Of a stretch of 64,000 nucleotides of DNA, positions 1 to 10,538 are shown one piece after another (position 1 is the stretch's first letter; each line of letters begins with the position of its first letter). The notes under the pieces are model-generated. The model was given only the letters and a program-made list of their open reading frames with translations, was not told where the DNA came from and did not search any database. The translations under genes and the position numbers were made by a program. Source of the stretch: Hygrophila difformis (lineage: Eukaryota; Streptophyta; Magnoliopsida; Lamiales; Acanthaceae); assembly GCA_030278955.1 (NCBI GenBank), contig JAOANR010000010.1, positions 18,506,444 to 18,570,443 of the forward strand, given 5' to 3'.

Positions 1-571
1 TTCGGAGTTAGGTTAGGAATAGTAGGTTTGGAAATAGGTTAGGATGTAGGGAAGGAGCTTAGACACTAATATACATTAGATATTTATACGAATAATTGGT
101 AATAAGTTAAAAGGTTGATACAAGCAGTACAATAAAAAAATATGGTTTTCATATTTTTGGTATCTTAAAACTTTTCCTTGAGAGAGTACCAACATCGTTA
201 ATGATGATTTCCTTCTATTATGGTCGTCAATATGTTGTCTTTGGAAAACTAACAACTCAATGTAAAATCTCGAAAATGACTTAATTAAGTTGGATGAAAT
301 TGAGATAGAAATGTCATTCATACAATAAAGTGAATTGTATTGCAACATTATAGAACAGTGACAACTTAAGGAAAGTGAACGACGATGTTACAAACTATTA
401 ACTATAAAGGTTGCCGAGAGGATGCAATTGGTAGTCATCCTGGCCAAATTTATTGAACTTATTTACCGCTCATTAGTGCTACAAGATAAACTTAACGACA
501 AGAAATGTGAAAAAGTACACAAATAGAGGTAACCCAAAAAAATTATAATTAAAGTTTTATTCACCAAATAG
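1..571. other. AT-rich stretch with no recognisable gene
   Basis: I see no protein motif, terminal repeat or RNA gene here. The longest open frame (348 to 76, minus, 90 codons) is low in complexity and matches nothing I know. Probably intergenic or strongly decayed repeat DNA. Confidence 0.5.
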
Positions 572-596
572 TTTTTTTTTTTTTTTTTTTTTTTTT
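572..596 (-). repeat. T25 tract, probable A-tail of a minus-strand retroposon
   Basis: Twenty-five T in a row, then G and five more T. Read on the minus strand this is an A-rich 3' tail, the usual mark of a LINE, SINE or retrocopied transcript. I could not define the other end of the insertion or a target duplication. Confidence 0.45.
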
Positions 597-881
597 GTTT
601 TTGAACATGACGCACAGACGTCGGCTAGGCAAATAGTTAAATTGGAGATTGGAAGTGGTTATGTTCAATTCCGGAGAAGCTGTGTATTTTCCGTTGGCTG
701 CTAGCGCATACACTCGGCCTTCCCTTGTAACCAGCTTCGCTACAGGCGGGCCTTGGCATCTTCCCCTCTTTGATGCGTGTGCGGATTGGAGAAGGAAGAT
801 TAACCTCATTGTTTGTTTTTCTGTCTTTGGGCCCGGCAGGTTTGGTTTGCGCTTTTCATTGATATTCACCTTGACATGGGG
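597..881. other. Unassigned segment between the T-tract and the LINE remnant
   Basis: GC content is higher than to the left. It may be the body of the minus-strand retroposon ending in the T-tract, or a frame-broken upstream part of the LINE that follows. No tRNA-like A or B box of a SINE is convincing, and open frames on both strands show no known domain. Confidence 0.3.
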
Positions 882-1067
882 GCGATGGACACTTCTAATA
901 TTCGGCATTGGCTTGCGGGCATGTATGGAAATTTGAGAATACCTTTCTTGCAGGGCTGTGGAATGTATGGCGGGAGCGAAATTGCAGAATTTTCCAAGGG
1001 AAATACTCTCTGTTGTTGCAGGTCCTAGGCCGCAAAGTGGAGCATTTCCAGGCTTGTTTGAGGTGTG
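882..1067 (+). pseudogene. LINE ORF2 C-terminal fragment, part 1 (zf-RVT region)
   Basis: From about 926 one frame reads a tryptophan-rich stretch with LWNVWRERNCRIFQG, the pattern found in the zf-RVT region at the C-terminus of plant L1-like ORF2 proteins. Upstream the frame is broken (a TAA at 896 with similarity moving between frames), so this is a decayed, 5'-truncated copy. The frame runs to base 1067, where the copia element interrupts it, and resumes at 7887. If one copy of the GTGTG duplication is dropped the frame closes after about ten more codons at TAG 7916-7918. The match rests on a short motif; the family is likely, the exact start is not known. Confidence 0.6.
1063..1067. repeat. 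Target-site duplication GTGTG, left copy
   Basis: Five bases directly left of the copia element; the same five (7882-7886) lie directly right of it. This fixes both ends and shows the element is an original, unrecombined insertion. Confidence 0.9.
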
Positions 1068-1966
1068 TGTTATGAAAATGGACGGATGCAGCAACACAAA
1101 TGAAACGTCAAGTCGAGTTTGGAACTCTTCCCGCAAGACGTTTATGCCCCAGTAGTGCTCCGGCAACGGCAGAACGTCCCCAAAGGTGAAACGACGAAAC
1201 GCCTCGACGTAGCAGCACCGCAAACGTCGACGACTGGCGAACAGAACAAAGAACAGAGGGAGTCGGGAGGAGAGGATATGCAGAAAGAGAAAGAGAATGC
1301 AGAAAACTGTGTGATGCCTAAGCTGCCTGACGCTGCCATTTATAGGCGTTGGAGAAGACGAAACCGCCGACGGGTATTGATGGGGCGGTTTCAACTCGCG
1401 ATTCAAATGGTTTTCAACAACTCGCGACGGGTGTTGAAATCAGAGCGGGCTTCAACGACTGGGCTTGGCGCATGGGCTCGACAAATAAATTTTGTCTAAA
1501 AAATTAGATAGGCCCAAAGCCCACCCAAAGCCCAATTACCAAGATCCAAGTCCAAGTCCACGGGCACGGGCACGGGCGACGGCACGGCGCGGCTCGGCTC
1601 GGCTCGGGACGGGACGGGACGGGCGCGCGCGTGTGGGCTTCCCCCACACTTGACCAATCTGTATTAGTTTAATTGTTTCTAACATGCAGAACAATATAAA
1701 CTAATTCAACTCCCACTGCTTAAGCAATGTGGGACGCGCCACTTTTACCTACTCTTTAACAACCATTTAAACACAAACGTTTCAACTAGCCGCATTCAAT
1801 GACCCATTTCGACCACTTATTTCTCACTCACCCGACAACGGTTTTGAGAAAATAAATGCACTACGACAATCTACGCAAAATGTAGAATTCGTATACGCTA
1901 TTTAATTAATCCAAACTAAATATCGTCATTACGTAAAAAGGAGCTCAAAACCCCCTTTTTCCAACA
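1068..1966 (-). repeat. Copia 3' LTR
   Basis: Minus strand starts TGTTGGAAAAAGG next to the polypurine tract and ends CATAACA at 1068. Pairs with 6987-7881. A TATA box lies at 1338-1344 (minus). It carries a longer GC-rich simple repeat than its partner. Confidence 0.93.
1558..1637 (+). repeat. GC-rich simple repeat in the copia 3' LTR
   Basis: Runs of CGGGCA, CGGCT and GGGAC units. At 1606-1623 four GGG tracts are spaced by AC, a perfect short-loop G-quadruplex pattern on the plus strand. In the 5' LTR (about 7485-7547) this stretch is shorter and the four-tract run is lost, so it has changed length since insertion. Confidence 0.7.
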
Positions 1967-1977
1967 ATCCCCCACAT
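1967..1977 (-). other. Copia polypurine tract
   Basis: Minus strand ATGTGGGGGAT abuts the first TG of the 3' LTR, the standard position for the primer of plus-strand DNA synthesis. Confidence 0.85.
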
Positions 1978-2527
1978 GAGTGGAAATAACAGTAGCAGTG
2001 AATGCAATGCAGATGCAAATGCCCCGACTCCTTCTTAAAGAAAGGTTACTGCACGGGTTTAAGTAGTTTTTGGCTTTGAACTTAAACCATATCAATATTA
2101 TCGAGTATACAGGCGGTGTAGTGATTTTACTCTTGAACTATCCCCCACAACGTATACTAGTCCAATAATAAAGAATCAGTAACTTTTCAGACTCTTTGTC
2201 CGTTCTCACGTTTGGTTCCATTCCAGGCCATGGAAACCCCCTTTGGATTCATAAGTCTCTACTGAAGCGGCCACACTTTTACTTATATAGGTGATTCAAA
2301 CAAGTATCCTGTCATACTTATATGAACACACAGTTCCAGAATCATTAAGAGTCATTAAACTCAACCTCTACCACAGACAGACATCAAACACTTTATCATT
2401 GCTTCTGAGGGAAAGGATGAAGATTATTCTTCAAAAGTGTTGTCACATTTGAAATCATACATCTTAGTTGTCCCTTTGAACCAGGTTTGTGGGATCTCCA
2501 CTCATCATGGTTGGGTTACCAATGTAA
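1978..2527 (-). other. Copia 3' untranslated region
   Basis: About 550 bases between the pol stop and the polypurine tract. No ORF of note. Confidence 0.7.
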
Positions 2528-5500
2528 TCATTCTTTAGGTGTGGGTTTTAATCCCATTCCCTCTCGCAATTTGCAAAATTGATCTCTGTTGACAGCTTTT
2601 GTTAACGGATCCGCTAGGTTATCTCCAGACTTCACATAAGTTAGAGAAATTACCCCACTAGAAATCAATTGCTTAACGGTATGATGTCGACGACGGATAT
2701 GTCTCGACTTACCATTATACATCTCATTTTGTGCCCTGCCAATAGCTGCTTGACTATCACAGTGTATCATTATTGTTGGCACAGGTTTCTTTCAACATGG
2801 AATTTCCTCGAGGAAATTTCGAAGCCATTCGGCTTCTTCACCAGCTTTATCTAAAGCTATGAATTCAGATTCCATGGTGGATCGGGCTATACACGTTTGT
2901 TTTTGTGACTTCCAAGACACAAACCCTCCCGCAATCATGAATACATAACCACTTGTGGATAATGAATCACTTTTCTCTGATATCCAATCGGCATCAGAGT
3001 ACCCTTCAAGAACAGGAGGATATCTCGTGTAATGTAACCCCAACTCTTGAGTATATCTCAGATATCTCAAGACTCTCATAATAGCCTTCCAATGCTCACG
3101 ACTTGGATTGCTAGTATACCTACTCAATTTGTTAACCGAATATGCAAGATCCGGGCGAGTACAATTAGTCAAGTACATTAGACTACCAATGATTCTTGCA
3201 TACTATTCTTGAGCAACAGGTTCACCTCTGTTTACTTTCAACTTTTCACAGGGATCCATAGGCGTCTTTGCCGGACGACTATCATAAGCGTTGAATTTAC
3301 TTAACACTTTCTCAATGTAATGAGACTGAGAAAGAACAATCCCTTCGGGATGTCTTATGATTTTTATCCCTAATATGACATCGGCTACACCCATGTCTTT
3401 CATGTCAAAATTCCTTTTTAACATGTTATTGGTCTAATTAATCATATTCAAGTCACTGCTCATGATCAACATGTCATCTACATACAAGCAAACTATAACA
3501 AATTTGTCTGTTATTCCCTTGTAGTAAACGCATTTATCACATTCATTATACTTGAACCCGTTTGACAACATCACATTATCAAACTTCAAGTGCCACTGCA
3601 TAGGCGCTTGCTTCAGACCATACAGAGATTTAACCAGTTTGCAGACTTTATGCTTTTGTCCTTGAACAACAAAGCCTTCTGGTTGATTCATATAAATCTC
3701 TTCATCTAGATCACCATTTAAGAACGCAGTCTTAACATCCATTTGATGTATCTCAAGATTGTAAAGTGCAGCAATCGAGAGAAACACTCGAATGGAGGTG
3801 ATTCTAGACACCGGAGAATAAGTATCAAAATAATTATCTCCTTCCTTTTGTCTAAAGCCCTGAACTACAAGGCGAGCCTTGTATTTATCGATCGATCCAT
3901 CGGCTTTATACTTTCTTTTAAGGACCCAACGGCATCCTAAGGGTTTAAAACCTTTCGGTAGATCAGTAAGAACCCAGGTGCGATTCTGCATAATGGATTC
4001 TAACTCACTGTTTATGGCTTCTTGCCATAACGCAGCATCTGGTCGAGCCAGAGCTTCACTCACAGTTCTTGGCTCGTTATCTAACATAAAAGTGATGAAA
4101 TCTGGACCAAAAGTTTTAGCCACTTTGGCCCTATGGCTACGACGAAGTTCAACTGGTTCAGGAGAAATACTTCCCTTATCAGTTTGCTTCGGCTGATCAG
4201 AACTCGTAGCTTCATCAAACGTTCTTTTATTTGAACATTCCACTTAATCCTTGTAAGGATATATGTCTTCAAAAAACACGGCGTTTCTTGATTCAATTAT
4301 CGTTCCTTCACTTATACCAGATATTTCTGACTTATGTACCAGGAAACGATACGCGCTACTGTTGAGGGCATACCCTATAAAGATACAGTCAACTGTTTTG
4401 GGGCCGATTGTAACTTGTTTAGGAGGTGGCACCTCAACTTTAGTCGAGCACCCCCACACTTTAAGGTGTTTGAATGAAGGTTTTCTACCTTTCCATAACT
4501 CGTAAGGTGTTACTTCCTTACCTTTGTGAGGTATTTTATTTAAAATATAATTAGCTGTTAAAGCAGCTTCCCCCCACAAGTTCTGGGGTAACCCTGAACT
4601 GATCAACAAGGCATTCATCATATCCTTTAGCGTACGGTTCTTACGTTCCGCAACACCATTGGACTGCGGTGAATATGGAGCTGTAGTTTGATGAATTATT
4701 CCGGATTCGGCACACAATTCAGCAAATGGAGCAACATATTCTCCTCCTCGATCACTCCGAATAACCCTAATTCGGCTATTCAATTGAGTTTCAGCCTCAA
4801 GCTTGAAGTTTTTAAAAGCTTCAATAGCTTCATCTTTGCTTCTCAACAAATAAAGATAGCAATAACGAGTGCTATCATCAATAAAAGTAATAAAATACTT
4901 TTTATCACCCCGAGTTTGCAAAGATCTAAAACCACATACATCAGTATGAATTAAATCCAGGGGTTTAGTATTTCTTTCAACACTTGGAAATGGAGGTTTT
5001 GTCATTTTCGCTTCAACACAAATTTCACATTTGTTTTTATCGTTGAATTCCATTTCCTTAAGTAAATTTAAATTTACCAATCTCTTTATAGCATTTTTAT
5101 TTGCATGTCCAAGTCTACAATGCCATAAATTAAAACACTCAAGCAAGTAAGAAGAACCTTCAATTTTATTACCAGAAGCTTGCTCAACAACTTGGCGTTT
5201 AGCCATTACATTAAACTTGAAAAGACCATTGGTGAGATAGCCTCTACCAAGGAATTTTCCAAACTTAGTCATGATAAACTTATCAGACTCAAAAACAAGT
5301 TTAAACCCACTACTAACTAGCAGCGAACCAGAAACCAAATTCTTCCGGATATCAGGGACATGCATCACATCCTTCAGAGTCAAGTTTTTGCCACTAGTCA
5401 GCCTCAGTACCACGTTCCCAACGCCAACCACATCAGATGATGCTTGGTTTCCCATATGCAGCTTTCTGCCTTCAACAGTCTGGTATGAAGTAAAGAACTC

Positions 5501-6970
5501 CCTGTTGGCAGCCACATGACACGAAGCCCCGGTATCAACAAACCAACCTTTAGCATCATCAACATGCAAAGCTTCAGACACCACTGCACAAAGGTTGTCT
5601 TCCCAACCTTCAGGTTCAGCCTGTACCACGTTAGCGGCAGGCTTGGCAGGCTTCTTCTTCTTCGGCTTCGGGCACTGATGTGCAAAGTGCCCAACCTTGC
5701 CACAGTTGTACCAATTGCCAGAGAACTTCTTCCTCTTTTGGCCATCGGCAACCGCTTTGCCTTTACCCGCAGCGGGCGGCTGCTTGCGTTTACCGGCCGT
5801 TTCAGTCAAGTTGGCCTTAGCCTCCACAGAATGGCTCCTTAACACGGCCTTGCGGTTATCCTCCTCGATTTTGATCCGTGTAACAAGATCTTCAAGGGAC
5901 ATTTCCTTTTGCTTGTGCATCAAATAGTTCTTGAAGTCTTTCCACGAAGGAGGCAACTTCTCGATCACAACCGCAACGTTAAATGCATCGGGCAATTGCA
6001 TTCGCTTAGCGTGAACGCCATGTATCAGTAATTGAAACTCTTGAACTTGCTCAACCACTGAACGCCCGTCAACCATCTGATAACCCAGATATTTGGAAAC
6101 GACATGCTTTTTAGTACCAACATCCTCCGTTTTGTACTTCCGTTCCAACTGAATCCACAGTTCCTTTGCACCTTTTACAGAAGAGTACACAACGTACAAA
6201 GGATCCGTGAGAGCACTCAGAATGAAGTTCTTACACATGAAATCACCATGAACCCATTGTTCTTTGGCGAAGAGCTTCTGAGGATTGGTCTCCATCTCTG
6301 ACAGGGACGACCGGCTGCTCCTTAGAAACCCGACCAAACCAAGAGTGGTCAGATAGAACAACATCTTCTGCTGCCACGTCTTGAAATCACGCCCGTCAAA
6401 CTTTGACGGCTTCTCAGCCACTCCAAATGACCTTGGCAACGCCATAGGGACGGAACCCGTTGACGACCCAACGCCCGGTACGAAGGCTGGCTCCGACTGA
6501 ACATAAGTTGGCAAACTAGTGTTCAGCGGCCCACCACCCGGTTGCAAACCGGTGTTCATATTATTAAGTCCTGCGGGTGTAATCCCGACTGTTTGTCCAG
6601 AAAAAGGTAAAGACGCCCCAACCGAAACGTTGGGCTGGAATGAAACAGTTCCAAAGGAATGTCCAGAGATAAACTGCCCAGAATTGGGCAAAACATACCC
6701 GCCAGCGTTAGGCGTCGGCGACGGGGGCAGAAAGGCCGTCGTTGGATCAAGCAGGTATTGATCGATGGAGGCGTTTGGGTCCGCCGTCGGCAGCGGCAGC
6801 GTCACGGGTGGAGGAACGACAGTAGGCGTGGTCAGCATTGACGGCACCGCTGCGGTTGGGGTAACGACAGCGGACGCCTGGACAGACCCAGGCATAGGAA
6901 CGGAGGCGGCGGCAGCAGCGGCGAATGAGACGTCAGCGGAGGCGGTGGTGGCAGCAGTGAAACCGTCCAT
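2528..6970 (-). pseudogene. Copia gag-pol polyprotein, four in-frame stops
   Basis: One continuous frame of 1481 codons. Gag has an Ala/Pro-rich N-terminal extension of about 185 residues ahead of the UBN2-type gag core ([13 protein letters not shown], from about 186). The zinc knuckle lacks its first Cys: W420 stands where the series C423, H428, C433 needs a Cys. Protease has DTGA near 479. Integrase shows HTD, SDRGGEY and NGVAERKN (D, D, E), and reverse transcriptase LYVDDM. The RNase H end carries DSQAA and LADPLTK. Stops interrupt the frame at 4244-4246 (TAA), 3434-3436 (TAG), 3203-3205 (TAG) and 2792-2794 (TGA), with no frameshift. Length is normal for copia. Start chosen as the first ATG after the LTR. 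The copy cannot make complete RT or RNase H. Confidence 0.92.
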
Positions 6971-7064
6971 TATAAACGTCTTGCGCTGTTATGAAAATGG
7001 ACGGATGCAGCAACACAAATGAAACGTCGAGTCGAGTTTGGAACTCTTCCCGCAAGACGTTTAT
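6963..7064 (-). promoter_or_regulatory. LTR/gag junction with possible self-priming pseudoknot
   Basis: The bases just after the 5' LTR (6972-6985) read CGCAAGACGTTTAT on the minus strand and are perfectly complementary to 7051-7064 inside the LTR. A second perfect match pairs 6963-6970 (minus ATGGACGG, holding the gag start codon) with 6997-7004 (minus CCGTCCAT). Order in the RNA is A, B, A', B', which is pseudoknot topology. No tRNA-iMet primer site (TGGTATCAGAGC) is present here. The placement suggests a primer site served by the element's own RNA, but that role is inference. Confidence 0.6.
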
Positions 7065-7881
7065 GCCCCGGTAGTGCTCCGGCAACGGCAGAACGTCCCC
7101 AAAGGTGAAACGACGAAACGCCTCGACGTAGAAGCACCGCAAACGTCGACGATTGGCGAACAGAACAAAGAACAGAGGGAGTCGGGAGGAGAGGATATGC
7201 AGAAAGAGAAAGAGAATGCAGAAAACTGTGTGATGCCTAAGCTGCCTGACGCTGCCATTTATAGGCGTTGGAAAAGACGAAACCGCCGACGGGTATTGAT
7301 GGGGCGGTTTCAACTCGCGATTCAAATGGTTTTCAACAACTCGTGATGGGTGTTGAAATCAGAGCGGGCTTCAACGACTGGGCTTGGCGCATGGGCTCGA
7401 CAAATAAATTTTGTCTAAAAAATTAGATAGGCCCAAAGCCCACCCAAAGCCCCATTACCAAGATCCAAGTCCAAGTCCAAGTCCACGGGCACGGGCACGG
7501 GCGACGGCGACGGCGCGGCGCGGCTCGGCTCGGGACAGGCGCGCGCGTGTGGGCTTCCCCCACACTTGACCAATCTGTATTAGTTTAATTGTTTCTAACA
7601 TGCAGAACAATATAAACTAATTCAACTCCCACTGCTTAAGCAATGTGGGACGTGCCACTTTTACCTACTCTTTAACAACCATTTAAACACAAGCGTTTCA
7701 ACTAGCCGCATTCAATGACCCATTTCGACCACTTATTTCTCACTCACCCGAAAACGGTTTTGAGAAAATAAATGCACTACGACAATCTACGCGAAATGTA
7801 GAATTCGTATACGCTATTTAATTAATCCAAATTAGATATCGTCATTACGCAAAAAGGAGCTCAAAACCCCCTTTTCCAACA
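6987..7881 (-). repeat. Copia 5' LTR
   Basis: 895 bp, minus strand TGTTGG to AACA, followed on the right by GTGTG (7882-7886). A TATA box (CCTATAAATGG) lies at 7255-7265 with TATAAAT at 7257-7263, so transcription should start near 7230 and run left. The open frame across the LTR (7325 to 6933) is not a gene. Confidence 0.93.
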
Positions 7882-7886
7882 GTGTG
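7882..7886. repeat. Target-site duplication GTGTG, right copy
   Basis: Matches 1063-1067 and marks the right end of the copia insertion. Confidence 0.9.
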
Positions 7887-8077
7887 TAGGTATACTCCAG
7901 CACTGCAGCACCGTATAGACAGATATGTCTCATGGAATATGAGAGGATGGCCAGCTGGCTGTTTTCTTCATTCAGATGTTTCTGGCTTGGATCATCATGG
8001 GTGGGCAGGGTTTGGTGCTGGTAGTCGGTAGAGCCGTCTAATCATTTGATGGCTCTGCTCTTAAAAAAAATAAAAAA
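7887..8077 (+). pseudogene. LINE ORF2 end, part 2, with 3' UTR and A-tail
   Basis: Continues the frame broken at 1067 and stops at TAG 7916-7918. About 145 bases of 3' UTR follow, then an A-rich tail (8063-8077, interrupted by one T and followed by TTT). Together with 882-1067 this is a 5'-truncated LINE on the plus strand. Confidence 0.6.
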
Positions 8078-8384
8078 TTTAGGGCCACTTATCAAACCTG
8101 AAAACTTAATTTAAAAAAAATAATTTTAATAATTTTAGAAACATAATGGTAAACATAAAAAATTTAACCTGAAGTCGGAGATGCCGAATGTCGCAGCAGC
8201 GGAATTTCTGGAGAGGATTGAACAGACTGAAGAGGCGTAAGAGGGAATTGAAGATGAAGTAATGCGTTACTGTGCAATAATGGGCTGAGAGTCATAACAA
8301 TTATATTAAAAGAATTTTAGAAAATTGGCCACCAAATTAATAATGGACTGAAAGTGAATTTTGTGATTGGAGAGAAAAGACGAG
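8078..8384 (+). other. Presumed 5' UTR of the second LINE
   Basis: AT-rich; no ORF. Lies between the tail of the first LINE and ORF1 of the second. The true 5' end of the second LINE is not visible. Confidence 0.4.
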
Positions 8385-9773
8385 ATGGTTAGGGTTTCTC
8401 CAGAGAGAGACAAGGGAGCGGCGCCTGGGGAGACTTCGCATACAAGCAATGGTTTTCCGTCGTTCAAAGAAGCGCTCGAGGGCGAGACGAAGGCTGCGCC
8501 TGACGGCCGGATGAGAAGGGACTTAATTGCGGAAAATCTGATTAAGAAAGAGTATGTGGGCGGAGATCGACGTATTCCAAGTTTTGTGGTGGACGAGTCG
8601 TTTGAGGAGGAAGTGTCGAAGGAATGGGAGGAAGCCTTGGTCATGAAGACCATGGGGTTACAGGTGAATTTCCGTATTCTGAAGGAACGCTTAACTAGGA
8701 TGTGGAAGTGTACGCACGACATGGAATTAATTGATGTCGGGCATGGTTACTACGTGATAAGGTTTGCGTCGGCGGAGGATAGGGAGAAAGTTATCAACGG
8801 CGGCCCATGGATGCTGTTTGATCACTATCTCCCGATCATGAAGTGGCGTAGGGATTTTGATCCATCCACGGAAGTTGTCGGAAGAACCATGGTCTGGGCA
8901 CGTATGATGGGAGTTTCGATCCAGCACTTTAAGGAGGATTTCCTCCATGCATTCGCATCGGATATTGGCGAAGTGGTGAAGTTTGATAAGTGCACGGGGG
9001 AGCATGAGAGGGGGAGGTTTGCTAGGGTTTGCGTTGAACTTGATTTGAAGGAGCCCGTGATAGGGAAATTGTTGGTGTATGGCCGCTGGGTTCATGTGGC
9101 GTATGAGGGCTTGCATTTGATATGCGCTTCTTGTGGACGATATGGCCACTTCACGAGGAATTGTAGCGTTAAAACGAATAGCGGAGCCGAGGAGGGTGAG
9201 AAGGAGGAGAGCAGGGATGCTAGGGAGAGGGGACGTAAGGGGAAGAATCCGCTGGAAGAGGTGGTACAACCACAGGTTGCTGGGGAGACTCCACCGGAGG
9301 AACGACCGGGGCCTTCTGTTCGCCCGACACCTGCCGCGGAGGAGGAGTTGTATGGAGATTGGATAACGGTGGAGCGTCGGCGGCGCAGACCGCCACAAAA
9401 ACCTCGAGGGCCTCCGGTTGTTTCCCCGCCTGCGCCCAAGGCTTCGCCACAGGCCAAGAATAAGACGCCTACTATGGTTCCTCAAGAACGTACTAGGCCA
9501 CAGCGGCAACCTTCGCAAGTTAAGTCCCCCAGGTCCGATGGTGCGGCTGCGCCTATGGATACTGGGCCAGGCTACTTGAGTATCTTGCCACCCCCAAAGG
9601 GAGCTAAAAGGACGAGGGTGGATGAGGAGCAACTGGGCCCGGTGAGCGTGGCCGGGACGGATGGCAAATGTTTGGCCCTAGGTTGGGTAGAAAGGAATGA
9701 GGGTTTGGATGGCAGGAGTGATACGGATTCCAGAGAGGAGAGTTGGGCGGATGCTGTGGAGGAGGCAATCTAG
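8385..9773 (+). CDS. LINE ORF1, DUF4283 and zinc-knuckle protein
   Basis: 462 residues from the first ATG (8385); an upstream TTG in the same frame is not needed. Residues about 80-220 show the DUF4283 pattern (VMKTMG, NGGPWMLFDHYLPIMKW, VGRTMVWARMMG). A zinc knuckle, CASCGRYGHFTRNC, follows. The C-terminal half is low in complexity and rich in Pro, Arg and Glu. In plant L1-like elements this ORF encodes an RNA-binding protein that packages the LINE transcript. ORF2 starts 33 bases after the stop, the usual tight spacing. The frame is intact, so the copy is not old, although the element is cut off downstream. Confidence 0.85.
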   Translation: MVRVSPERDKGAAPGETSHTSNGFPSFKEALEGETKAAPDGRMRRDLIAENLIKKEYVGGDRRIPSFVVDESFEEEVSKEWEEALVMKTMGLQVNFRILKERLTRMWKCTHDMELIDVGHGYYVIRFASAEDREKVINGGPWMLFDHYLPIMKWRRDFDPSTEVVGRTMVWARMMGVSIQHFKEDFLHAFASDIGEVVKFDKCTGEHERGRFARVCVELDLKEPVIGKLLVYGRWVHVAYEGLHLICASCGRYGHFTRNCSVKTNSGAEEGEKEESRDARERGRKGKNPLEEVVQPQVAGETPPEERPGPSVRPTPAAEEELYGDWITVERRRRRPPQKPRGPPVVSPPAPKASPQAKNKTPTMVPQERTRPQRQPSQVKSPRSDGAAAPMDTGPGYLSILPPPKGAKRTRVDEEQLGPVSVAGTDGKCLALGWVERNEGLDGRSDTDSREESWADAVEEAI

Positions 9774-9806
9774 ATTGGTGTCTGTGACCTGGTTCAATAG
9801 TTTCTC

Positions 9807-10538
9807 ATGGCGTTTAAGGATGTGAAAATTATGTCGTGGAATATACAAGGTCTTATGGGGGAGGATTCTCAACGATGGCTCGCGAATTGCCTCCGGTCTA
9901 ATCAACCTCATGTTCTGGGCATCATGGAATCGCATGGTAAATTTGAGAGGGTTAGGATGCTTTTTTGGAGGCTTGGTTACGAGCCTTTGCATATCCAAGA
10001 GACAGTAGGTAGGGCGGGAGGGCTATGGGTTCTTAAATCGCGCAGCTGCCCGTGTATATGCTCCATCATTGACATACGCGACAGGATGGTCAGCATAGAG
10101 CTACGTGAGGCTGCCATAGCTTGGACGGCGACCTTTATTTACGGAAACCCTAACTTTCAGAGAAGGCGCTTGGATTGGCAGAATCTCCAGTGTCTTGCCG
10201 AGGTTGTCAGTGGACCCTGGCTGGTTCTAGGAGATTGGAATGAGGTAACCTCGGAAGTTGAAGTGAGTGGCGGGGTGTTCCTACCGGACAGGGCTAATGA
10301 ATTTCGTGAGGTATTGAGTGCCTGTCATTTGTTGGATATTCCGTCCTTGGGCACTTTGTTCACATGGGTAAGGAAGGTTGGCAGGGATAGGTGTATTCAG
10401 AAAAGGTTGGATAGGGGGGTTGGAAATTTGGAGTGGCATCAATTATTTAATGAAGAGCGCATTCAACATTTAGCTAGGATCGGGTCGGATCATTGTCCGC
10501 TACTTTTGAGATGCAGCGATCCGCTGGGTACTGGCTGA
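9807..10538 (+). pseudogene. LINE ORF2 N-terminus, AP-like endonuclease, truncated
   Basis: 243 residues from ATG 9807. It shows the exonuclease-endonuclease-phosphatase fold motifs in order: SWNIQG near the start, E in GIMES, YGNP, GDWNE, LDR and SDHCPL. This domain nicks target DNA for target-primed reverse transcription. The reverse transcriptase part is missing. At base 10535 the LINE meets the end of an Athila-type LTR, and the stop codon (10536-10538) is the first TGA of that LTR. The remainder of ORF2 is not found in the window. Confidence 0.88.
10531..10535. repeat. Candidate target duplication CTGGC, left side only
   Basis: Five bases of LINE sequence next to the older Athila-type LTR. 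The matching copy would lie beyond the right end of that element, which is not in this window. Confidence 0.35.

Larger units (their letters stand above)
1068..7881 (-). mobile_element. Full-length Ty1/copia LTR retrotransposon, 6.8 kb
   Basis: Flanked by GTGTG, with LTRs of 899 and 895 bp that start TGTTGG and end AACA on the minus strand. Order on the minus strand: 5' LTR, a 16-base leader, gag, protease, integrase, reverse transcriptase, RNase H, polypurine tract, 3' LTR. Integrase before reverse transcriptase defines copia. The LTRs differ by few substitutions and some length changes in a GC-rich simple repeat, so the insertion is fairly recent, but the coding frame has four in-frame stops. 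Clade is uncertain; the RT and integrase motifs look Tork-like to me. It landed in the 3' end of a LINE. The primer-binding region is unusual (see the entry at 6963-7064). Confidence 0.93.

Noticed and set aside
561..1406. 281-codon minus-strand frame, with a 130-codon twin at 6933-7325
   Set aside because: It runs through the copia LTR and flank; the shared part is simply LTR sequence read twice, with no domain and with a poly-Lys end from the T tract.
6955..6986. A tRNA primer site for the copia element starting at the TGG in the gag start region
   Set aside because: It would lie 17 bases from the LTR and does not resemble any tRNA 3' end that I can recall; kept only as an alternative to the self-priming idea.
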